From: Agrypnia vestita
Taxonomy: Eukaryota; Arthropoda; Insecta; Trichoptera; Phryganeidae
NCBI GenBank assembly: GCA_016648135.1
Contig: JADDOH010000472.1
Location: 1-64,000 of the forward strand
Length of the DNA: 64,000 nt
Direction: 5' to 3'
This document shows, in pieces, positions 33,527 to 44,809 of this stretch. Numbering within the stretch: the first letter of the stretch is position 1; each line of letters begins with the position of its first letter. The notes below the pieces were generated by a model that did not search any database, was not told the origin of the DNA, and saw only the letters and a program-made list of their open reading frames with translations. The position numbers and the translations under genes were made by a program.

Positions 33527-33909
33527 GGGTACCCCCGGATGCGGCCCCAGAGCATCGCCGCATCCGGTGGTTAACTCCTGTTTAGACATAACCTCCCACA
33601 CTAAGCTGCAGACCAAAACCAACCCGAGACTCTGTTGCCTCTGCTGGGATCCATTCAGCGTCCTCGTCCTCCTGGCGACAAACATATCAGGAAGAAATCC
33701 CGCGTCTGATATTAAGGTTTGTATATTATCCCGCGGGGCAGTCAAATTGACTGGTGTATAATGATGGGGATCCCACGTCGCGGCTACATGGGCCGGATTA
33801 TTATGATGTTACTGCTGATAAAAGGGCTGAATGAACTAACTGGGTGACTGGAAAAGACTCATCCCTGAGTGCGTCAGACAGAGCCATGTTAGCATCGCCA
33901 ATTATAGTT

Positions 33910-34026
33910 GATGTGAATGATCCCACGGTGTAGTCTAATTGACTAGAGATATTAAAGAGATAGTATAGATGTGAATGATCCCACGGTGTAGTCTAATTGA
34001 CTAGAGATATTAAAGAGATAGTATTC
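33910..34026. repeat. Perfect 58-bp tandem duplication
   Basis: The block from 33910 (GATGTGAATGATCCCACGG...) repeats without a change from 33968 to 34025. An exact match inside otherwise diverged repeat DNA points to a recent duplication or an assembly artefact. Confidence 0.9.
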
Positions 34027-34240
34027 CAGAGTGAATGTTATGGTTAATTGCGTGGTTCCTGATATGTATGTCCTGTGCCAGAGGAGAAGGGCTCCGAAAG
34101 GCTCCTGGTATACAGCAGTATAGTAAAGATGATGAATGATGTGTCAGGGTGAGATGTCAACTGGCATTCCCGATCAGGATACTCGTTCAAATAAATCAGC
34201 TTCTATTCAAGATATAACCATGGAGATCTGGATTCGATGA

Positions 34241-36957
34241 CACCGAGGACGACCAAGCATCGAGATTCTTCCCACCAGTGTGTTACGGGTGAGTTCTCGA
34301 CGCCGAGCTATAGGAAACAGCCGCATATTCTTGAGCCGTAGCCTCTCTATTATAAGGATGGTATGCGTTAAGCTGCCCATGTTGTACGCCCACCTGGCGT
34401 GTCACGACACTTTGATCGCCACGATGCGAAAGAACCCCGATCTTCCTCCTTTCATAATCAATTCTGTCTATCTGTCGTTCTAAAATTATTGGAATAAAGT
34501 CTTATCAGGACAGCAATCCAGCGCTAAGTTCATTTTAATCCTTATGGTTTTGTGATATACATTTTTTGAACATAACTTACGGATGTCACTATCCCATTCA
34601 TTAAAATTATTATACCATTTCAATTAATTGGTTTCTCTGAGTGAATAATTTCAATTACCACTAAATTAAGAACTAGGTATATATTTTCCTGCAGCAAAAA
34701 CAATATTCTAAATTGAACTCTGTTGTTACGGATATTTCTTCATTTTTTCTTCAAAAATTTCTTTATTTTTTCTTCACTCCTGTAGGATACATTCACAGTA
34801 GCTTTAATCAAAGAAGAAAAGGAGATTAATGTATCTTCGCAAGTCTCGATCTTGGATCACCTTCACAATGGAATCCAGGAATCTAATGTGCTTGTTCATG
34901 GATTTTATTCTTGCTAAAGTGTTTCCAGTTCAATGCAATGTTTTTCACATCCTTCCTGCTTTCTCATCATTATCACTCACCATCCTCTCTCACTCTCTAT
35001 AAAAGTCCAATCAACTGTGGTGACTCGTCCTTTCTTGACCTTTCCTCAACACAAGTATGCAGAACTCTCGTCCCTTCTAAATTATCATCTGCCACGCCTC
35101 CAAAATTTACTCCCCCGAGTCTTGACCTTTGGCTTATCCTACCTGTTCTAATATTATTTGCCAAGAGATAACATGTTTTAGTCGGGGTTGTATGTATATA
35201 TAATATATTCCACGTAAATCAAAATCAACTGAGGGCTAGACTAAAAGTCCTTATTTGTCTTTAACCCTTAGCTTAGATGTATTTGTACACCGCAACTATG
35301 CCCGTCTCACTAGAAGAATCTGTGTTTAGGCAGACAAATATAATTTACGAATTTATTGTACAATTTAGATAGAAACATGTATCTAATACCCAGAATAATA
35401 AGTATGTATCTGTATATATTTGTAACGAGTGTATATAATGATTAAAAGTGTTGTAATGAGACTACGTACTTACTGAGTGTTGAAAATAACGGCTTCACGA
35501 GATGGCGCTCAGTCAACCGGAATCGCAGAATGCAATCCGGGTTCACTCATCCGTGATCGAGTTATCTCTCTAGAGAGTTCTACGACTTTCTATTTCGTAG
35601 TTAAACAAATGCCAGAATAATATAAAAAGTTCCACATGTTTCTCGTTACCTCTTGAATAAACCTTTCGAATGAATTTTCGCTATATAAGGACTCACGTGA
35701 CAATCAATGCAGTTTGTGACTTTAACAAGACGACATTTCCGTGATACTGCCGAGCAAACCAGTGTGATCGGTGAATCGAAATATAACAACACGCAATATT
35801 AGTAAGTGACCAGCGCAAGTAAATAAAGAATACTGGGGCAAATAGTTTCTACGAGAGAACATTGGAAGAAGTTTATTAGATGTGATCTAAGCAATAGAGA
35901 CATTGTTAATAAGTGCAAATTAAGGAACAATTAATAATAAGTGGGGAATATTTGGAAGACATTTTGCTACTTTGCAATTGAGAATGGCACTACAGTTTAA
36001 TTCATGTCCAGACTTTCTTTGGTAATAAATTAAACATAATTAATTTCCAATGTTTTCATTTGCCTCCCAGACCCACGTATCCCGTGACGGTATATTAAAA
36101 ATTAAGCCTTAGCTAACTTATAGTCCAAGGGATAATAAGTGGTAAAAGAAGCGTAGGATGACGCCGCGTCTTATGGCTGCGTAATTGATGGACTGATTGT
36201 TATGCAAGCGTTACTCGACTGAGTTGCTCCGTTCAGCGGTAGTAAATAAATAGAATCGCCAATATGATTGTCGACCTTCAATGTGAAGACTATAAAAATA
36301 CAAATACAGTTAGTTGAAAAAGTAAAGAAAAAAAAATAATAAAGGCATTAATTTTTTGGGTTTGAACACTAATTTTGTGCCTTCGCATATTTTTAATCCA
36401 GTATTTTTTTTTTTGTTTGAAATTTTGTTATTGGATAATATTCAATTAAGGCGATCGTCTGGCAAAGTGAGCCAAATTGTAATTTTTTTTTCAGAGGTTT
36501 TCCTTCCCTTAACTGGCTGGTTTCCGATTTATGTTCCCGCCGGTGTTTCGTTATCTGTCCTCTCTCTATCTTCTGTGATATTATAATGGTGGTCATAACA
36601 TTACCTGGGGTTCGCGGGGTTTTCTGATGACCACTCGTGGACGCTAGAGAGTCGGACTTATTGGTAGTGTTGCTGATGGTTAACAACGTGGCGGTACGCA
36701 GAATTTCACAGGCACATTCCTTCCAGCAGGATGTGTACCACTGCGACCCGACCAATCATTCGACCCGTAAGATAAGAATGGCTAAGATGGAACATAATAA
36801 ATAAAAATGTATCTAAGTTATATGTTTGTACAAAAAAACGTTATGTGATTTACTCGTTGTCAAAATGAACTATTTGTCATTCAGAATATTTTTGAGTTTG
36901 TTCAAATCTTTAAGAACGGTAGTGCTGGATTTCTTGTCACAGAGACATAATTAATCA
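34241..36957. other. No recognised gene; possible promoter near 35680
   Basis: 34241-34500 is GC-richer and may extend repeat L. Frames at 34911-35171 and 36393-36755 have no recognisable domain. See the separate entry for the TATA-like element. Confidence 0.35.
35640..35740 (+). promoter_or_regulatory. Possible TATA promoter (LTR-like or gene start)
   Basis: TATATAAGG at 35682-35690 is followed about 25-30 nt later by ATCAATGCAGTTTGTG, a loose initiator context, and a long GC-balanced leader. Solo LTRs of insect elements look like this, but I could not find a second LTR or a coding region. Confidence 0.2.
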
Positions 36958-37172
36958 ATTAATGTATATTATAGATGTCTCACAGAGACAAAAATGTATT
37001 TTTATGGTAAAGTAGATATAGAAGTTTTTTTTTGGTGTACATAGGACTTATGGTTGGCTATCACTTAAGCCTACCATACGATAGGTCGTAAGTCCTAAGT
37101 ACACCAAAAAATGACTTTTATACATATTTTCCCATAAAAATACAGTTTCGTCATCTATAATATACATTAATT
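36958..37172. repeat. Foldback repeat family F, near-complete copy
   Basis: Arms of about 95-100 bp: TTAATGTATATTATAGATG, GACAAAAATGTATTTTTATG, GGTGTACATAGGACTTA on the left and their inverses on the right. The centre includes TGGCTATCACTTAAGCC. The right arm carries CGATAGGTCGTAAGTCCT, as in the copy at 32037-32460. Transposon class unknown; no flanking duplication was seen. Confidence 0.75.
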
Positions 37173-37676
37173 GAACTATTTGTATTGGTTTTGGTGAATC
37201 TTGGCATACTCGAAAAATTTCCCCCGTTGATTTTAGCTGATCCTCTGCACTTATGCATCCTAATACAATATGGTGAATGGAGCGCAGTTCCAAATGCATC
37301 CAGCAGTAAGCAATTAGATACCACCTCAGCGCGAAGACCTCAGCTGAGGTCGCCTCGAAATGTGTTTCACCACCCGCAGTTGTCATTTTCTCTGTGGTCG
37401 CCAAATTTGTCAGTGAATTTCCCTCCGCTTCCACCGCGTAATTTCAAACAGCATATTTTTCGCAGTTCTTAACGATATCACAATTAATTTAGTGCAAGCT
37501 GTAAGCTCGCATTTCAATTTCTACTGCCTTGTTAAACTCATATTCACACCAGCATGAGGGTAAAACTGACTTTAGAGATACTTACATAATGTAATTCTTC
37601 TGAGAATTCAATAATCTTAACTAAATATACGCATATAATATCTATCTTAATTAAATAAGTAAGAAATAAATAACAA
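37173..37676. other. No recognised feature
   Basis: Mixed composition. Overlapping antisense frames at 37048-37434 and 37185-37472 show no domain. Confidence 0.4.
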
Positions 37677-37715
37677 AATGTTAGTTAACTTAGTAAAAAC
37701 CACTACCAGATTTAA

Positions 37716-37757
37716 GGTCTACCGGTTTCGAGACGTTCCCGTCTCTTCGTCAGGACC
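37716..37757 (-). ncRNA. Hammerhead ribozyme motif, complete (PLE pair 3, left)
   Basis: On the minus strand: GGUC (stem I), CUGACGA, extra A, GAGACG-GGAA-CGUCUC (6-bp stem II with a GGAA tetraloop), GAA, ACCGGU (self-complementary stem III), A, GACC (perfect stem I partner). This is the best motif of the window. Cleavage would follow the A at position 37720. The short loopless stem III suggests that it acts as a dimer, as reported for other short-stem-III hammerheads. Confidence 0.8.
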
Positions 37758-38095
37758 AACACTACACTACTATATTCACAACACTATACACTATAAACCC
37801 ACAACCATAGTATTGTTAAACTTTAACCAATATTTATCACATGCGTGTTAATCTTGTCAGAAACAAGCATGCACTAACTAGCCTATAGAACAATCAGGAA
37901 TCTAAAGGGACACAGTAAAACCCACTTTTGACCTCTCACTCTCTCCCGTTAGATTCCTGATTGATCTGTAGGCTAGTTAGTGCATGCTTGTCTCTGACAA
38001 GATTAACACGCATGTTATAAATATTGGTGAACGTTTAGCAATACTATGGTTGTGGTGTATAGTGTTGTGAATATAGTAGTGTATAGTGTAGTGAT

Positions 38096-38137
38096 GGTCC
38101 TGACAAAGAGACGGGTATGTCTCGAAACCGGTAGACC
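38096..38137 (+). ncRNA. Hammerhead-like motif, core mutated (PLE pair 3, right)
   Basis: Same layout as the left arm: GGUC, then CUGACAA with the invariant G8 changed to A, a GAGAC...GUCUC stem II, GAA, ACCGGU, A, GACC. The stems are kept while the core is lost, so it is predicted inactive. Confidence 0.75.
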
Positions 38138-38235
38138 TTAAATCTGGTAGTGGTTTTTACTAAGTTAACTAACATTCTGTTTTAATGTCTAACCACAAAA
38201 TTAATGCCTTAAAAATTAATACTATAAAATAAATG

Positions 38236-39649
38236 AATCACTGTCTCGTACAAAAATATCAAATATCTAACTTAATGTTAATCTCCCAGAGTAGTGCGAT
38301 TCAATAAAGGTTGGACATGCCTGGAGTAACATAATACGATTTAATTTTCTATTTGAGACGGCAAACACTTGGCCAAGTTGGTCCTCGAAAGTTTAAAATG
38401 AACAAAAATTGTCGTAGAATGTACTGCAAATGTAATGTGAAACGTATCGGGAATTGGAAAATAAAGTTTTCAGTTGGCTCGCGTGCGATTTAAAGCAATC
38501 AGCACTTTGAGATTTGTGAAGGAAATGGCGAGATTCGCTCTCTCTGGCTTTTTTATTTTTAGGTAACCTTTCAGGGGATGATTTACGGGGCTGGGGTTGC
38601 GTGCCCGAGGGCAGTTATTGCCGCCGCCGCCGTTAGCCTCAACAAAGTCCAGCGAAAACCTTCAGCAAGGTGGAACCAGAAATAAATCGACCAATTACAC
38701 ATTTTAACGCTTGTAATAACTCACAATGAACATGTTTGAAATCGCATTTAATATATTTCGGGGTATATTTCTCGCAATTAATGGACATGTACAGGCGATA
38801 ACAGTCAACATGTTGTGAGATATTACAGACTAATTATAACATATGTGATAACTTAAGTTATACCTTCCACAATCTTTGACTGGCTGTAATTTAAAAGTGG
38901 AAGTGGCTTTTCTTTTTTGTATTTTCTGTGCGCCTTGCCTTCTTATTACACTACACAGAAATACAAGTAATCTTTGGGAGTCACGAGATTTTTGTGGTCT
39001 CCTCGCCGCGTAGCATGTGTGCTTTTTGGTTTGTCCATAGCATAGCAAGACGATTGCTTTATCGTCAAAACTATGCCTATCTGGATGAAAAAAATGTAGG
39101 GCTAATATGGTAATATTCACTCTTAGAAGAGCCCTGGATCTTTGGTAGGTTCCATATCACTGTCCACAAAATCTCATATTTAACAATTTATTAATTATTG
39201 TTTATCTCATTTCAATCTTTTTCGCCTTATTCTAAAATTAAATGATTCAACTGCGGTAAGCCCGTTTTTTTAATATTCGGTTTTTATAATTTTTTGGCAT
39301 TATGCATTTAAAGGCTTATTTATCACGAATTGAGTATTAACGTCACAACGCTACATTTATTGATGAATATCGAACTAATTCTTTAACTTACTGAGTCAAG
39401 TAGCGACAGTTAAGCAAAGTACATCAGTCACTCGCCTGAGGGAAAAGTGAAAATAAAGTAGTACAACACAAACAAAACCACAACCAAGGAACAGATTTAA
39501 AAAAATCTTGTCAAGTGGATTATAGATGAAAAAAGCTAGTAAAAGGAAGACCAGTACACACCCCTTACATCCCTTATTACCTTATAATTCCAAAATTATA
39601 GTCCACAATCGCAAATAAAGATTTTACACTGTAGCGGACTGTGAATGCA
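38236..39649. other. No recognised gene; possible unique DNA at 38340-38700
   Basis: 38340-38700 is GC-richer, with a short CCG run (GCCGCCGCCGCCG near 38620) and no TE signature. Nothing else is identifiable. Confidence 0.35.
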
Positions 39650-39875
39650 ACAGCAACAGCTTTTACGACCGGTGCGGAGCAATACGGTCTTGCCAGGTAG
39701 TTTAAAAAAAATTTCAACCTGGAAACGAATGAGTAGGATCAATACGGGAGCTTTTGCTCATAGAACGGTCATGGGTGGTAATATTCACAGTCATATTATG
39801 GTAGCTTTTGCTCATAAAAGGGTCCCTGGTGAGAGGTGGGTACCATTCACAGTCACAATCGTTTCATATTCCTCC
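39650..39875 (+). repeat. Dispersed repeat R with internal duplication
   Basis: GAGCAATACGGTCTTGCCAG, CAACCTGGAAACGAATGAG and CTCATAGAACGGTCATGG match 61960-62080 and, inverted, 18430-18600. The block GTAGCTTTTGCTCATA..A..GGTC...ATTCACAGTCA occurs twice in tandem (about 39745-39800 and 39800-39858). Confidence 0.6.
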
Positions 39876-40502
39876 ATCCTCTAATTCCCGTTTAATCTTG
39901 CTACGAGCCTCAATTTTTCCATGTTCCCGATGATTCGTGTCGGGATTTAAAACTTTTATTAACTTTTGAAGGAGAGTAGTGAGACAAAATTTTATGGTTT
40001 TTTTCAACTTAGCGTTAATAGTGCATTGTAGAACCACATCCCAAATACCTACAGCATTCTATGGCAGCCTCTTACGTCCTTGAATGGACTTTATATAGGT
40101 GCGTAACACAGGTACGACACAGCATTTTATTGCTATCTCAAGAATCTTCAAATACTTTTATTGAAATTTATTGCTTTGGAATTCAGATTTGGAGACACTC
40201 CCATCTCTGGCACCTGGTCTGTCGCCCATATAAGTGATTTCAAAATGCTTTGATAGTGTCTGAAATTACGTTGAAAAATGTCTATTTATTTCAAAACATC
40301 TCCATGACACATATTTTTTCGCAGTTTCACTCAATTATTACATTTATTTCAACCACTGAGTCTTCACTTGCGGAGTCTCTCTGCTGGCACACAAAATTAC
40401 CAACACATAATAAATTAAAATGTTGTTACACAAAGTGTGCCATTAAACTTCTCCGGACAAAGTTGTAGAACTATTCTGGGTTAGGAGGTACATTTTATAA
40501 TA
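39876..40502. other. No recognised feature
   Basis: AT-rich with no repeat or domain seen. Confidence 0.45.
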
Positions 40503-41616
40503 TTAGGTCCTTACATATGAAATTGGCGATTTGCCATACTGGCAAATTTGATCTCAAATATCTTCTCTTTGGTTAGGAATTCCAAATCCAAATTTATACA
40601 GCTATTTACTCATGTATTTGTGTTTTGAAAATTATAATTCATTTGTTTTTTCCTCAATTGTTTTTTTCTTTGCGCCACTCAGTTTACAAAATGAAAAACT
40701 TGAAATATCGCGTTATTTACGAGTACGAGTTCCACCGTGGCACCAGTGCTGCAGAAACGGCTCGAAGGATTAATGATGTGTATGGCGACGGTGCCGCAAA
40801 AGAAAACACAGTGCGTTTTTGGTTCCAACGTTTTCGTTCTGGAAATTTCGACCTGCAGAACAAGCCCCGTGGACGGCCGGAGACCAAAGTTGATAATGAA
40901 GAATTGAAGGCTATTGTGGAAGCGGATCCATCGCAAACCACATCCGAGTTAGCTGCAGGCTGCGGTGTTAGTGATAAAACTGTTTTATTCCACTTGAAGC
41001 AAATTGGTAAGGTGAAAAAGCTTGAAAGGTGGGTACCTCACCATGCCCCAAGCGAAAATTGACTCCATAAAAGTTACTTGTGAGCGTTTGGTGGACTAGT
41101 GCTGGTGTCGGTCACTACAGCTTTCTTAAATCTGGCCAGACGATTACGGCAGATGTCTATTGTCAGCAACTGCAAACCATGATGGAAAAGCTAGCTGCTA
41201 AACAACCGAGGCTGGTTAATCGCTCTAGGCCACTGCTGCTTCATGATAACGCTAGACCACACACTGCACAACAGACGGCTACCAAATTAGAGGAGCTTCA
41301 ATTGGAATGTCTAAGACATCCACCGTACTCTCCGGACCTTGCCCCAACAGATTACCATTTTTTTCGAAATTTGGATAACTTCTATCAAAGGAAAAAATTC
41401 AACTCCGATGGGGCAGTCAAAACCGCCTTCAAAGATTTTATTGATTCCCGTCCGAATGGTTTTTTTAGTAAAGGGATCGATGAACTACCTATGAGATGGC
41501 AAAAGTGCATAGATAGCAATGGTACATACTTTGATTAAATAAATGTATTATAATAAAAAAAAATCGGCTTTATGTTCCTCCCATACTAAACGCCAATTTC
41601 ATATGTAAGGACCTAA
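40503..41616 (+). mobile_element. mariner element, copy 2, internally deleted
   Basis: The ends match copy 1 (TTAGGTCCTTACATATGAAA, inverted at the right), flanked by TA at 40501-40502 and 41617-41618. Length 1,114 bp. About 172 bp equivalent to copy 1 17457-17628 are missing. Confidence 0.95.
40691..41538 (+). pseudogene. mariner transposase, deleted (copy 2)
   Basis: Starts ATGAAAAACTTG. The N-terminal DNA-binding region (two helix-turn-helix segments; GRPETKVDNEELKAI between them) is intact to KKLERWVPH. The deletion joins this out of frame to sequence that originally followed the first catalytic Asp, giving a stop after HHAPSEN. Downstream, in another frame, the second Asp (LLHDNARPHTA) and third Asp (YSPDLAPTDYHFF) are preserved to the end (SNGTYFD). 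The first Asp (CDEKW) is gone, so the enzyme could not work. Confidence 0.95.
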
Positions 41617-41901
41617 TATTATATATTAATGAGCATTGTTTATCCCTCGGTGCATCTCGGAGATACAGGCCAAGTTAGTATAGTGATTATTTTTGCAAGA
41701 GGGCGGGTTGTTTTACGTACAAAATCATGTTAATATTTTTTTATAGTCTTTCATTTTTATCTAAAGTTTTGTTTTCAGTTTTCCCGGTGCGGTTGTCAAA
41801 AGTAAAAGACTTTTTAAAATCTGAAATATTTTTAAAGTGCTGAGCATTGATCTCACTATCTTTCATATGCAAAGCGAGTAAGTACTATGTGTCGTGTCAT
41901 A
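41617..41901. other. No recognised feature
   Basis: Spacer between mariner copy 2 and the Helitron; nothing distinctive. Confidence 0.45.
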
Positions 41902-42805
41902 TCTATACCTATAAAACTGAATGAATGTCTGTCTGTTCTCTATACAAATCTACATCGTTTGTCTGATTTGATTTAAATTTTGCATTCTTATGCTTTAGGA
42001 CCCAGCGAGTAACATAGGCGACATTTTCTCCACTATTCTTTTACATATTCTCTCCCCCTGATATATTTTTGATGCAAATCTGTACCGTTCAACCGATCGG
42101 ACCACAAAAAATTAGAAATTAATTCTTTAAGACCCAGCGGGTAACAAAGGCGATATTTACCCCTATTCTTTAGCCCCTCCCCTTCCCCCTGATATATTTT
42201 CGATGCAAATCTGTACCGTTCGACGGATTGGACTCAAAATTTGGAAACCCTTTCTTTAGGACCCAGCAGGTAACATAGGCAACATTTCTCCCTATTATTT
42301 TACCCGTCTCCCTTCCCCTGATATGTTTTCGATGCAAATCTGTACCGTTCGACTGATCGAAATCAACATTTGGAAACTTATTCTTTAGGATCCAGCGGGT
42401 ATCAAAATCGACATTATCCCCTATTATTTTACCCCTTCCCCTCCCTCTGATATATTTTAGATGCAAATCAGTACCGTTCGACCTATCGGACTCAAAATTT
42501 GAAAACTTATTCTTTTGGACTCGGCAGGTAACAAAAGCGACATTTCTCCCCTATTCTTCAGCCCTACTCCTCATATATTTTCGATGCAAATCTGTACCGT
42601 TTGACCGAGCGGACTCAGAATTTGGAATCTTATTCTTTAGGACCCGGCCGGTAACATACGTGACATTTCCTCTCTCCCCTTTTACCCATTCCCCTCCTCC
42701 TGCTATATTTTCGATGCAATCTATCGAATCAAACCTTTTTTTCCCCCCACAAATTTATTTTCAACTTAATCCTTAACACGTGCAACGCCGGGTACGAACA
42801 GCTAG
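41902..42805 (+). mobile_element. Non-autonomous Helitron with internal minisatellite
   Basis: Begins TCTATACCTATAAAACTGAA after an A and ends AACGCCGGGTACGAACAGCTAG before a T-type site; that is, 5'-A|TC...CTAG|T-3'. Both ends are like those of insect non-autonomous Helitrons ('TCTATAC.TATAAA..TGAATGT.TGTCTGT' and 'CGTGC.A.GCCGGG....GCTAG'). No Rep/helicase is encoded. Most of the body is a minisatellite. A related 3' end lies at 63699-63760 on the minus strand. Confidence 0.75.
41985..42745. repeat. Minisatellite, about 6 units of 122-131 bp
   Basis: Each unit has GGACCCAGCGGGTAACA..GGCGACATTT, a C/T-rich block with CCCCTATTCTTT and CCCCT, GATATATTTTCGATGCAAAT, CTGTACCGTTCGAC and GGACTCAAAATTTGGAA. 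The GATGCAAATCTGTACCGTT landmark recurs near 42070, 42201, 42331, 42460, 42583 and (partial) 42712. The 98-codon minus frame over part of it is a by-product of repetition. Confidence 0.85.
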
Positions 42806-43009
42806 TTGTCTTAAAAATATTTAAGTTTTTCATATTTTTCGTGAAAAAATTATTCATAATAATACCTAGTGGGTATTGACCTCTTCAAGAGTTTTTTCTT
42901 TTTAAAGTTTCGTTGTTTGACTTTTTTTATAAAAAATCGTTGTCCGTAAATTTTATTTTTTTATTGCTTTTGAGATATTTTTATAAATAAATAAATTAAT
43001 TCTTATTCT
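42806..43009. other. AT-rich spacer
   Basis: Between the Helitron end and an isolated minisatellite-like unit. Confidence 0.5.
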
Positions 43010-43115
43010 TACGGACCTTGCGGGTAACAAATACAAAATTCTCCTCTCCTCCTTCGCCCCTTCCTCTACAAATCTATCCCGTTTGACAGATATTACCCAA
43101 ATTGCATCATTAGGA
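43005..43115 (+). repeat. Isolated diverged Helitron-minisatellite unit
   Basis: TTATTCTTACGGACCTTGCG, GGTAACAAATACAAAATTCT, then CTCCTTCGCCCCTTCC and ACAAATCTATCCCGTTTGAC follow the unit order of 41985-42745 but lie beyond the apparent CTAG end. It is either part of an older nested Helitron or a sign that the end call is wrong. Confidence 0.55.
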
Positions 43116-43951
43116 ACCAACATGTAAAAGTACGTAATTTTGATGATTTTTATCTACTTAAGTGATATAAAAAGGAGACTGATCCAGCTACAATGGTGGA
43201 TATATAGGACAATGCAGAACCGAGACTTTTGTATGTGCATTACGAGCCATGTTTCATTTTTTCTTTATTTCAACATTGTCGAGGACCGCGGCAACCCTGG
43301 CATTGTGAAAACTTTATTAGCTTCCTCCGTTCAACTTTATCCTTGATGCAGCGTGCACTGCTGAAAAGAAAGGAGCGTCAAAAAATTCCACAAATCCTCT
43401 TTGGTAATCTTTCCCTGTTCCATTTACCCGCTCACCTTTCAAAGGAATTTTAGGTTCTTCGCATTTTCATCGTTATTTATTCATTATTCCAACCCGTAGA
43501 GGAATTTTGAAAAGGCGAGAGATCGAACAGGCTTCAACTTGCTTAGACCACTTGAACATATTACCATTTACTAGCAAAGCGTATTATATCAGCAAGCATA
43601 GTAACTTAAGATAATAATTCCCTTTTTGGCCGATGCCCATAGGCATAGTACAATAGCTCTCAGTACTCATTATTATTTACTTTGCACAATTAGGCAAAGA
43701 AGGTGACTACCGTTTTAATTTTTTATATAAATATTATATTAAAATAAAATATTTTATACAAAAACCAATAAATCAAACATTTATATAAACCAATTCAGCA
43801 ATAATAATTATAATGCTAGATGGCAACATGCCGTTTTCGAAATGAATATAGGTCGTTGTAATATTCTAAAATTTAAGAAAGCTCAGTGTTCAATCGCAAG
43901 TCAAAGGTATATTATTTCGAAAGGTAAATTTTTTACATTACCAAATTTGTC
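43116..43951. other. No recognised gene
   Basis: The frames at 43140-43453 have no domain. AT-rich towards the MITE. Confidence 0.4.
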
Positions 43952-43955
43952 TTAA

Positions 43956-44671
43956 GGCCCCAGACCACTGTGCGCGCGCGGTATGAGGGTGTATTTTTCC
44001 TAATTATTTTCAAGCAAACGATACATGTATTTTTTTTATTTATCCTTATAGTATAAATATACATATTGAAGACTGCATATAAATTTTTGTACTCAAATCT
44101 AAAGTATAGCTTTCGGTGTACGCTGCTTCCAAGAGGACACTGACGAATTTTCCGCTGGGTGGTTGACAGCTATTAAGCCATAGGGTACTGCCAAAATATG
44201 AAATAAAAATATATTTAGAAACTAGACGTATAAGTTTATAGTATCATGTAGGGGAATTTCGATATCTAAAAGAAATGGCGGACTAGCGAATTTTATTTTC
44301 GATTTTTTATAGAAAACTATCATCATTTATTAAAAAAAATAGAAGGGGGCCCTTTCTAAAAAAAACCCTACGTAGTAGTGCCATAGAGACTGTATTTTTA
44401 TACAGTTTACGACTTGGCGCATGCAAATCGGATGTATAGTTTTTCTGATATGCTGTCAACTATGTTGAATAATGTACTTTTGAGAAAAATGCATTCAAAG
44501 TTTTGCTGAAGGATAATTCAATATACAAACGAAAAATTTTAAACCACTGTATCTCCGTCAACTTTACAAATTTCTTTAAAATATTTGGTGAAAGCATTCT
44601 TAACAAATGCATCTTTCAGAAAATGAAAGAAAAAAATGACAAAAAATATTTTTTCACAGTGGTCTGGGGCC
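43956..44671. mobile_element. MITE with TTAA target duplication, 716 bp
   Basis: GGCCCCAGACCACTGTG at the left and its exact inverse at the right, both flanked by TTAA (43952-43955, 44672-44675). TTAA duplication is the hallmark of piggyBac-type insertion, but these ends differ from those of the piggyBac 135 bp downstream. There is no transposase. The frame at 44503-44724 runs across the right end and is not a gene. Confidence 0.85.
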
Positions 44672-44675
44672 TTAA

Positions 44676-44809
44676 AATAAATGAGACGAATCACTTAGAA
44701 ATATGTCTTTCAAAAAATGATTAAGTTTCTTTGTACTGGCCTTCCCAATTTTTTACCCTCTGATAGTTTCATGTTCGTCAATGACTGTTTTCATTTATAA
44801 TTTTTTTCT
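44676..44809. other. Short spacer between two TTAA elements
   Basis: Nothing recognised. Confidence 0.6.

Larger units (their letters stand above)
32470..34240 (-). repeat. Long GC-richer repeat L, copy 1 (minus)
   Basis: On the minus strand, many words match repeat L copy 2 (52870-54740, plus) in the same order. Examples are CTGTCTGACGCACTCA, GAGTCTTTTCCAGTCACCCA, GCAACAGAGTCTCGG, TTGGTCTGCAGCTTAG, CTCGGGCTGTG, GAGCCTCTG, CATGAACAGAT-like words and ACGCGCTAT. The last few hundred bases contain AAGCTTTAAG-type words in both copies. No reverse transcriptase or transposase was recognised. Edges are approximate. It may be a long solo LTR or a non-autonomous element. Confidence 0.65.
37677..38235. 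mobile_element. Palindromic pair of PLE 3' ends (pair 3)
   Basis: The left (minus) and right (plus) arms are inverted copies over about 240 bp each. Shared words are GTTAGATTCCTGATTG-like, GGCTAGTTAGTGCATGC, GACAAGATTAACACGCATG, TATAGTGTTGTGAATATAGT, the hammerhead region, then GGTAGTGGTTTTTACTAAGT and TAACTAACATT. The right arm continues TAATGTCTAACCACAAA, also found inverted at 61690-61715. No coding part remains. Arms face head to head with 3' ends outward. Confidence 0.8.

Noticed and set aside
33476..33761. Overlapping 89- and 93-codon frames on both strands
   Set aside because: They run through a C/G palindrome in repeat L and have Pro/Gly runs caused by it.
35460..36030. Complete LTR retrotransposon
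   Set aside because: TATA-like promoter is present, but no second LTR, primer binding site or gag/pol sequence was found.
36393..36755. 120-codon minus-strand frame
   Set aside because: Lys/Thr-rich with no recognisable motif; an overlapping frame on the other strand is equally long. Not enough to call a gene.
42170..42466. 98-codon repetitive minus-strand frame
   Set aside because: It is a translation of the minisatellite units; repeated peptides follow from repeated DNA.
41985..42745. CRISPR array
   Set aside because: Units are 122-131 bp, contiguous and diverged, without repeat/spacer alternation; eukaryotic context.
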